A DNA stretch of 25,117 bases from Tritrichomonas foetus (taxonomy: Eukaryota; Parabasalia; Tritrichomonadida; Tritrichomonadidae), in assembly GCA_001839685.1 (NCBI GenBank), contig MLAK01000748.1, positions 36,658 through 61,774 on the forward strand, written 5' to 3'. A program made the translations under genes and the position numbers. This document shows positions 19,539 through 25,117 of the stretch, piece by piece. Positions within the stretch are counted from its first letter, which is position 1. Every line of letters begins with the position of its first letter. The notes beneath the pieces were generated by a model, which was not told where the DNA came from, searched no databases, and worked only from the letters and a program-made list of their open reading frames with translations.

Positions 19539-20984
19539 ATGCATATCTTCCTTCTTTTTCTCAAGGAATTATTCGGTTTTGGATTATCATCGAGTTCAAT
19601 AATCGGTGAAATTGTTTCTCTTGTTAGAATTTTCCAGCGTTTGAGTGCAACTCGTTCATTTAAAACAAAATTCACTACAGATACGAAAGAACTGTTCACA
19701 TGGGCCACCAATTTACTTAAGATCTTTTTTAACAATGTTTTCCCGGATACACACCTATCAGATTTTGAACTTTTCAGTATTTTGTCATATTGCTTTTGTA
19801 TCTTTGAAATGTTCTTTGTCGTTGCCTTGGCATCAAGTTTAAAAAATGGCTTTTCTATCACACCACTTGTGGCGGTATGCTTTGCGATGGGCGTTGGTTT
19901 CGGTTTTATTGAACGAATACCGGAAAACCCGGCGTACAAAGATGTGGTTATTGGTTTGATTGTTGCACCAGTTGCATGGGCTGTTCTGGGTCTCCTTTGT
20001 TGTTTGAAATCCCGTGAGCAAGGGGCATTGGTTTTGTTATACTTATATGCTGTTTATCATGTTTATAAGCACATGGATGAATTCAGCTTTTCAACTACAC
20101 AGCTCATTGATGCACCATTACTCGGAATTTTAATGGTTTTAATTATTTCTATACCAATTCTTATCACCAAACCACATTTATGTCAATTTGTATTGATTGG
20201 TTTTTGTGTTATTATTGGACTTTCTTTTATTATTAATTTTGTTCTTCTTTGTTTTCGAAAAATTCCTCAAGGGGTTCGTTTCTTTATGAAATTGTGTTTT
20301 GTTGTTAATTCTCTAGTTCTTGTTCCATCATGTGAAATGTTTGTCACAATTATTGAATCTAATATCGGTCCACGATGGTACATTTGTGCATTTTTCGCAT
20401 TTAGTAATCTTTTATACCCTATTGTTATATCAATTGGTCCAGTTATTAATAATGATAAGTCAATAAGAGAAAAATATAAATCGGGTTTTGGTTTCTTTGA
20501 AACAGTCGATATCATTCACAAAGCTTTATATGCGCTTCTTGCTTCTTATGATTTTACATGGGTTTGTGTTGGAATTGAATGCGCATGGACTGTTTTACTG
20601 TTAATACTTAGACCATCAAAAAATATCGGTGATGATGTTTTACTTGTTGGCGAATCACTCGTAATGATTATTGGAAATACAATGACTGCTATTTATGAAA
20701 AAAATGGAAAACAATTTTCACTATCAATTTGCATATTTCTATTGGTGATTGCCTGTCTTCCGATTATAGTTGGTGCTTATTGCTTCTTTATTTTCGATTT
20801 GAAACATGATGATGACTTTGACGATGACGACAATATCGAAGATGAATATGAAACCTGTTACTTTTACTTCATTGTTTCAATGATTGCATTACCTATTGCA
20901 TTAACTTTGTATGGTGCTAATATACCTTTTATTTATGGCAGAGCACTCCAAAGAGTTAATGCAAACAAAAAATATTATGACTAA
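19539..20984 (+). CDS. Polytopic membrane protein, about 11-12 segments (481 aa)
   Basis: No family is recognised with confidence. After an amphipathic N-terminal part (1-75) there are about eleven hydrophobic segments, near residues 80-100, 106-125, 136-155, 163-176, 191-210, 215-238, 250-272, 280-302, 338-358, 366-386, 396-418 and 440-462. A strongly acidic loop (HDDDFDDDDNIEDE, about 423-436) lies before the last segment and could bind cations or be cytosolic. The C-terminal part WTVLLLILRPSKNIGDDVLL resembles loosely the TRP/FLC-like membrane domains found in fungi and protists, where an RP motif follows a segment, but the rest does not clearly match. There is no signal peptide cleavage region and no ABC or MFS motif. 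A channel or transporter is a guess. The start fits an initiator 7 bases upstream. Confidence 0.8.
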   Translation: MHIFLLFLKELFGFGLSSSSIIGEIVSLVRIFQRLSATRSFKTKFTTDTKELFTWATNLLKIFFNNVFPDTHLSDFELFSILSYCFCIFEMFFVVALASSLKNGFSITPLVAVCFAMGVGFGFIERIPENPAYKDVVIGLIVAPVAWAVLGLLCCLKSREQGALVLLYLYAVYHVYKHMDEFSFSTTQLIDAPLLGILMVLIISIPILITKPHLCQFVLIGFCVIIGLSFIINFVLLCFRKIPQGVRFFMKLCFVVNSLVLVPSCEMFVTIIESNIGPRWYICAFFAFSNLLYPIVISIGPVINNDKSIREKYKSGFGFFETVDIIHKALYALLASYDFTWVCVGIECAWTVLLLILRPSKNIGDDVLLVGESLVMIIGNTMTAIYEKNGKQFSLSICIFLLVIACLPIIVGAYCFFIFDLKHDDDFDDDDNIEDEYETCYFYFIVSMIALPIALTLYGANIPFIYGRALQRVNANKKYYD

Positions 20985-21749
20985 TAGTACCATAATTTAT
21001 TATTGATACTATTAATATTTAAATGTAAATTAAAAATGACATTTTTTTTCTAATTCACTATTTTAATTGTGTGTGTAGTTAAATCTGAAGAAGTGTAGAT
21101 GAACTCTAAAAATGTTAGTTTTCGAGCTATTTACTATATACAAACATCATAAAATTTCCTTAAATTTGCTCTAAAAACCAAATTAATTACCTTTGGCAAA
21201 ACAGTCCATGATAATGATTTTTTTTTTTTTTTTTTTTCATGCAAAGTTGTCTGATGTACCGTTTCCCAAAATGATTATGATTGATGTGATTTATTAAATA
21301 TCTTCATCTTTGGTGTTTAATCAAATGAATCATTGACTATCAATACACCTCATAAAATTCAAATTTTCTTATTCATCAGAATTGTTTTTCTGTGCTGGAA
21401 AAAATATAAAATATTTTTTGTCACATGAAATTTCAATTTTTTTTTTTAAAAAAAGCAAAATAACAAATTAAAGAATAAAATGGTAATTTACTAGTAAATA
21501 TAACATAGTGATGATAGCATAAAAAAATACCAAAACATAAAAGTATTTCCGCATAACATGTTTTTTCCTCTTCCTTCCATTTCATTCAGTTTAAGGACAT
21601 TATCCTTATCAACTAGCTGATAACATCTTGATAAAATCCTTGGTCGAGAGAAAATCTATCATTCATGGTAATTAACATTATTCATACTTAGACATTTATA
21701 TTACAATGGTATGCATTCGAAAATGGTATAAACTGTTGAAAATGGTTGA
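20985..21749. other. Convergent intergenic spacer with a 20-base T run
   Basis: This spacer lies between the 3' ends of two convergent genes. It holds a homopolymer of 20 T (21218-21237), a T-then-A tract at about 21437-21454 and small AT-rich inverted repeats. No gene is seen. Confidence 0.5.
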
Positions 21750-22589
21750 TTAATAAAAATTAACATCACCGAAGTTCAAAGCCTCTGCAGCATCAGGCGA
21801 AATTGCCATTCCACTCTGGCGACGAGTCATTCTTGGTCTCGGTCTCACAGCAGGAGCCGTTTTTGATAAATCAGTAATTTGGTCGAACTGCTTCATTTTG
21901 GTTGGCGTTCGTGGAGAGGGCTTCAGCTGCTTAGTATTGAAGGTTGCTTTCATGACGGGAACGCTTGAAAGGTTCTTTAAGAAAATGAAATCATCTTCAT
22001 CTGCATTCAGCATTTCGATGGCCGCTTGATAGAAAAATTTGAAATTGAAATTATTTGGATATGTATTCAATGGAACCAATGACGTAATCAAGCAAGGCCC
22101 GAGGTTATCGTATGTCATTCTGTTTTCTTTTTCGTGTTCGATTGTCTGGCAAATTAGCGAAAATATCAACGCTATGGCCTTCCTGTTGATTTCAGGCATA
22201 TTCCTCAAAATCAGGCTGATCGTCGATTTGTCGTCTTTCATAAAATATTGACTGACTAATTTTGGAGGGATGAGAGGCTCAGGAAGCTCTCTAATCCACT
22301 TTTTGAGTGCGCCGGTTACATCATGGACTGTGGCTTGAGGGGGGATGGAAACGTCCGGACAGGAGAGCAGGAGACCAAGCTTCTCAATCATCGAAGATGA
22401 TCCGTTCAGACGAAAAACTCCTTCCTGGCAAATATTTGTTTTGATGAATTCGCACATGACTGGAAGGAAAACTGGAACGTTGGAATTCTTGGCCAAGTAC
22501 GAGTCGCCTAAAGGGAGACCATAAATACAATTCTGGGGGTTATTATTTCGATTGGAAGCTTTTTTACTCAGTTGGAAAACCTTCTCCAT
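21750..22589 (-). CDS. RhoGAP-domain protein (279 aa)
   Basis: A GTPase-activating protein that would speed GTP hydrolysis by Rho/Rac-family GTPases and so turn off their signals to actin. The domain fills residues about 20-207: YGLPLGDS at the start (family GxPL), GVFRLNGS at 57-64 with the catalytic arginine finger at R60, VHDVTGALKKWIRELPEPLIP at 88-108 with the conserved Lys97 and Arg100, and NLGPCLITSLV at 162-172 for the conserved Asn helix. The 70-residue tail is basic and Pro/Thr/Ser-rich (PSPRTPTKMK, RPRPRMTRRQSG), a likely site of phosphorylation or membrane or protein binding. There is no second domain, so this is a minimal RhoGAP. The ATG at 22589 is the first in this frame near the domain; the frame stays open a little upstream but without another ATG there. 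Confidence 0.93.
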   Translation of the reverse strand: MEKVFQLSKKASNRNNNPQNCIYGLPLGDSYLAKNSNVPVFLPVMCEFIKTNICQEGVFRLNGSSSMIEKLGLLLSCPDVSIPPQATVHDVTGALKKWIRELPEPLIPPKLVSQYFMKDDKSTISLILRNMPEINRKAIALIFSLICQTIEHEKENRMTYDNLGPCLITSLVPLNTYPNNFNFKFFYQAAIEMLNADEDDFIFLKNLSSVPVMKATFNTKQLKPSPRTPTKMKQFDQITDLSKTAPAVRPRPRMTRRQSGMAISPDAAEALNFGDVNFY

Positions 22590-23603
22590 TTTAACCAACT
22601 TTTTCAGATGAACCTTGGATTCTCAAAATTTCACCCAAACTATCAATAATAAATCTTGTTTTTGAATAGGATGTGATATATGTGCCTTGAATTTTTTTAT
22701 TTTATTTTTTTTTATTGTCTGAAAATTCTCAGAACGTTTCTAAATGAAATTCTCAATTATTTTTTATATTCTGAATATTCTTATCGAATGATTGTTCATG
22801 AACAATAATTCTAGTCTTCCTATCCGTTTTATCTCCTAAATTTACATCAGAATTAGCATAAAAGATCTTATCATTTATTTTCAATCATATTAATAACGAT
22901 AAAAAATGTCTATATAAAATCTATTCAATTTTGTTTAAAGATTATTTTGAAAATCTGCAATTTAATAACATGTTTAACATCGAGAATTGCAAAGTTTATT
23001 TAATTTATGTCACAAATTGAATATGAATATATAACTTTTTGTCACAAAGTGGAATTAACGTCATAAATTAATTATGATCCTCACATTCCTATCTTTCCAT
23101 TCACCTTCCATTTTGTATTTTGAAAGCTAATTCTAGACTCTAGAATCACGAATATTTATTCTAAAATTTTATGATAATCCAACCGAATGGACATTTAAAC
23201 TAACAAAAAGTTAACTATTGAAGATTGAAGGATATCATTGAAATAACTTGGGTTCGGTTTTTCTGAATCGAAATTGAGATTGTTCTGATTTTACATTAAT
23301 TGAAAAAGTTCAATCCCATTTTCCTTTCACATTTACATTATTTCATCTCAGATATCTGAAAAAAAATATGTTCATGATATTATATTTCTTGTATCTTCCT
23401 TGTAAATGACTAAATTGATTTGATTCCGCAGCCGAATCACTCTGGCAATTATATATGTACTGTACCAGCTTCTGATTTATTTTACCTTCTTGAAAAAATG
23501 AGATATTTTTATTCTGAACAGCTCGAAAATCGGCTCTGGACAACGATAAAATCGCTGGGCGAGCTTGTTAAATTGGAAAAATTTGTTATAACGGTGAAAC
23601 TCA
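22590..23603. other. Intergenic region upstream of RhoGAP (1 kb)
   Basis: This AT-rich spacer carries the RhoGAP promoter. On the minus strand TCATC lies about 20 bases ahead of the ATG (a near match to the initiator) and TCACA about 85 bases ahead. A perfect 16-base palindrome ATTGTTCATGAACAAT sits at 22791-22806. About 23405-23603, just after the stop of the right-hand gene, is less AT-rich, with open frames on both strands but no ATG-started candidate. Confidence 0.45.
22791..22806. repeat. Perfect 16-base palindrome upstream of RhoGAP
   Basis: ATTGTTCATGAACAAT reads the same on both strands and lies about 200 bases ahead of the RhoGAP start. It could be a dimer-binding site, but one such palindrome in 25 kb of AT-rich DNA is close to chance expectation. 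Confidence 0.3.
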
Positions 23604-25117
23604 TCATCTGTATAAAAAATAAAGTTTTGAAAGCAACAACAAGATAATAAATCTACGAAACCAAATAATGGATTTCGATTTTTGAAATTCGGGTAAACGA
23701 GAATTGACTCTCTTTTCTAAAGATTCGCTTTTCTTGAATTTTGCGAGTTTTAAAGTCATTTTGATATCTTTCAAACCATCTATTGCGTCTTGTTGATCAT
23801 CAAATCCAATAAATGTTGCAGAATAGGGGTTTTCAATTGATCGAACATTTCGTTGAAAATCTTTAATTCCTTGAAATTCTTCTAAAACGAATTCAATATG
23901 ATCAGGATGAATATCTGAGAATTTATGCTCATAAAAATAACAATAATATAAATCCTCTTTTGGTGTGAATGCATGATTATTGAATAATCTTAGATTTAGC
24001 TTTGTTAAGGCATTATTTTTCTCATTATTGGAATCGAAATTGATCAATGTTGACAACATTTGATAATTTCGGAATTTTTGTGAATTTTCAAGAAAGGTTG
24101 TCACATTTCTTTGAATGCTGCTATATTTGATACCTTCAATAGCTTTCTCAAAATCAGATGAGGTTTCAAAGATTTGATTTTCAAAAATATTCATTTTGTA
24201 ATCACAATCATTATCGCCATATCCCTGATCTGAAAGAAATTCTTCGATTTTGTGGAATGATACAAAGGTAATGAAAAGATCATCGAATCCAAAAAGTGTG
24301 GAAATTCTTTCAGATTTATACAAAACATTTCTTTGGATATCTCGAACAGGTAGAAAAGTCTTTATAAAATAAAATAATTGGGTAAGAATTGCAGGTGAAA
24401 CTAAATTTTCAGAAATATTAATATAATGTAAATTCGCTTTCTTGTTAAATAGCTTCACTTCTCGAAACGTTAAAAAGTTTTTAAATATTTCCATTCCAGA
24501 AATAGCTAATTCTAGTCTGTTAAATCCAACAAATGTAATTCGAAGATTACATTTTTCTATTATAACATTTCTCTGAACGTCCACAGCACAAGGGAAAATA
24601 CTTTCCATATCATTAAAGTATTTTGTAATACAAGATGGAAATGTGTCTTCATAAATCATAAAGTAGTAATAATTTGGATTTCGAATAAAATATTGATTTT
24701 TTTTAGTATTGATTCCATGAATTTCAATAAACACTTGACGTAGAACTTGACGAGATTTATTTTTAATAAAATAAAAAGAACTCAATAGTAATAATTTCCA
24801 TTTGAATAATATAATATTTTTTGGTGAGTCTTTGAATATATATATTTCACTTTTCGCAACCAATGACTGGGATATAACATCAATTCCTTTTTTCATATGA
24901 ATGATACTTTTAAATCCCATAAAAGTATATATTTTAGAATTTGATCCAACCCTAAAATTTTTCTGAATTTCAACACAGGTATCAACTCCATACAATGATT
25001 TTATGATTTTATTGTCAATATGATGCTCTGCTCGTTCTTCAAAATAGAAATAAAATAAATCATTATTCGGGCGAAATAATGGATATTTGAATCTTTGATG
25101 TCTAATTTGTTCTTGTT
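23604..25117 (-). CDS. Repeat protein with five RRM-like units and a C-terminal anchor (5' end outside window)
   Basis: The frame is open to the right edge of the window, so the start codon lies outside; 503 residues are visible. Five diverged units of about 70-80 residues are seen at about 24876-25073, 24486-24683, 24246-24446, 23997-24203 and 23763-23966. Each has an aromatic first strand (DLFYFYFEE, YYYFMIYED, DLYYCYFYE), a helix, a strand with Q-R/K-N-hydrophobic (QKNF, then QRNV four times) and a strand TF-x-GF followed by an A-x-x-G helix (TFVGFNRLELAISG, TFIGFDDQQDAIDG). This beta-alpha-beta-beta-alpha order and the F-x-GF strand resemble RNP2 and RNP1 of RRM domains, but the match is at fold level and not certain. 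The last 20 residues (IIWFRRFIILLLLSKLYF) form a hydrophobic, Arg-flanked segment, consistent with a tail anchor. An insertion of about 50 residues separates the first two units. RNA binding is inferred. Confidence 0.7.
   Translation of the reverse strand, partial: QEQIRHQRFKYPLFRPNNDLFYFYFEERAEHHIDNKIIKSLYGVDTCVEIQKNFRVGSNSKIYTFMGFKSIIHMKKGIDVISQSLVAKSEIYIFKDSPKNIILFKWKLLLLSSFYFIKNKSRQVLRQVFIEIHGINTKKNQYFIRNPNYYYFMIYEDTFPSCITKYFNDMESIFPCAVDVQRNVIIEKCNLRITFVGFNRLELAISGMEIFKNFLTFREVKLFNKKANLHYINISENLVSPAILTQLFYFIKTFLPVRDIQRNVLYKSERISTLFGFDDLFITFVSFHKIEEFLSDQGYGDNDCDYKMNIFENQIFETSSDFEKAIEGIKYSSIQRNVTTFLENSQKFRNYQMLSTLINFDSNNEKNNALTKLNLRLFNNHAFTPKEDLYYCYFYEHKFSDIHPDHIEFVLEEFQGIKDFQRNVRSIENPYSATFIGFDDQQDAIDGLKDIKMTLKLAKFKKSESLEKRVNSRLPEFQKSKSIIWFRRFIILLLLSKLYFLYR

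Noticed and set aside
19526..19939. 137-codon antisense frame at the start of the polytopic protein gene
   Set aside because: It overlaps a membrane protein with clear segments and has no domain of its own.
23343..23647. Open frames on both strands beside the 3' end of the RRM-like gene
   Set aside because: Neither begins with ATG and neither resembles a protein family.

Overview
The window looks like nuclear DNA from a trichomonad (Parabasalia), most likely Tritrichomonas or a close relative. The reasons are: a divergent 375-residue actin starting [22 protein letters not shown]-rich DNA with genes that read as single uninterrupted frames; a BspA-like leucine-rich-repeat surface gene (here decayed); an R2R3 Myb protein whose first repeat has Phe in place of the first Trp; and short 5' leaders with TCA-pyrimidine-(T/A) initiator elements a few bases before several ATGs. 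No rRNA, tRNA, CRISPR array or intact transposon was seen. Genus is an inference from the protein sequences alone.

Layout from left to right: a gene-poor edge carrying a 13-base direct repeat (1-848); a BspA-like pseudogene with stops in all frames (849-about 2490); a 979-residue protein with coat-like layout, beta-propeller region then alpha-solenoid then acidic disordered tail (2992-5931); a 2.1-kb intergenic stretch with a 46-codon gene stub (7558-7698); an R2R3 Myb on the minus strand (8054-8830); 2 kb of spacer leading to an actin gene with six ambiguous bases (10876-12003); a very large type I surface protein built of degenerate beta-solenoid repeats on the minus strand (12413-18277); divergent from it, a small GOLD/p24-like secretory protein (18469-19020); a polytopic membrane protein (19539-20984); a minus-strand RhoGAP (21750-22589); and the 3' part of a minus-strand gene running off the right edge, made of five diverged repeats that resemble RRM folds and ending in a hydrophobic C-terminal anchor (23604-25117).

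The genes do not form an operon; trichomonad genes are transcribed singly. Several could act at the cell surface, in the secretory pathway or in the actin cortex: actin, a RhoGAP that would switch off Rho-family GTPases controlling actin, a coat-like vesicle protein, a GOLD-domain secretory protein, and surface proteins. The solenoid surface gene and the GOLD-like gene share a 191-base divergent promoter region and are the only clearly linked pair.

The observations most worth following are the tail-anchored RRM-like repeat protein, the giant beta-solenoid surface protein, the six ambiguous bases in actin that all fall at third codon positions (a sign of collapsed actin paralogues or alleles), and an 11-base tandem repeat directly ahead of the actin initiators.
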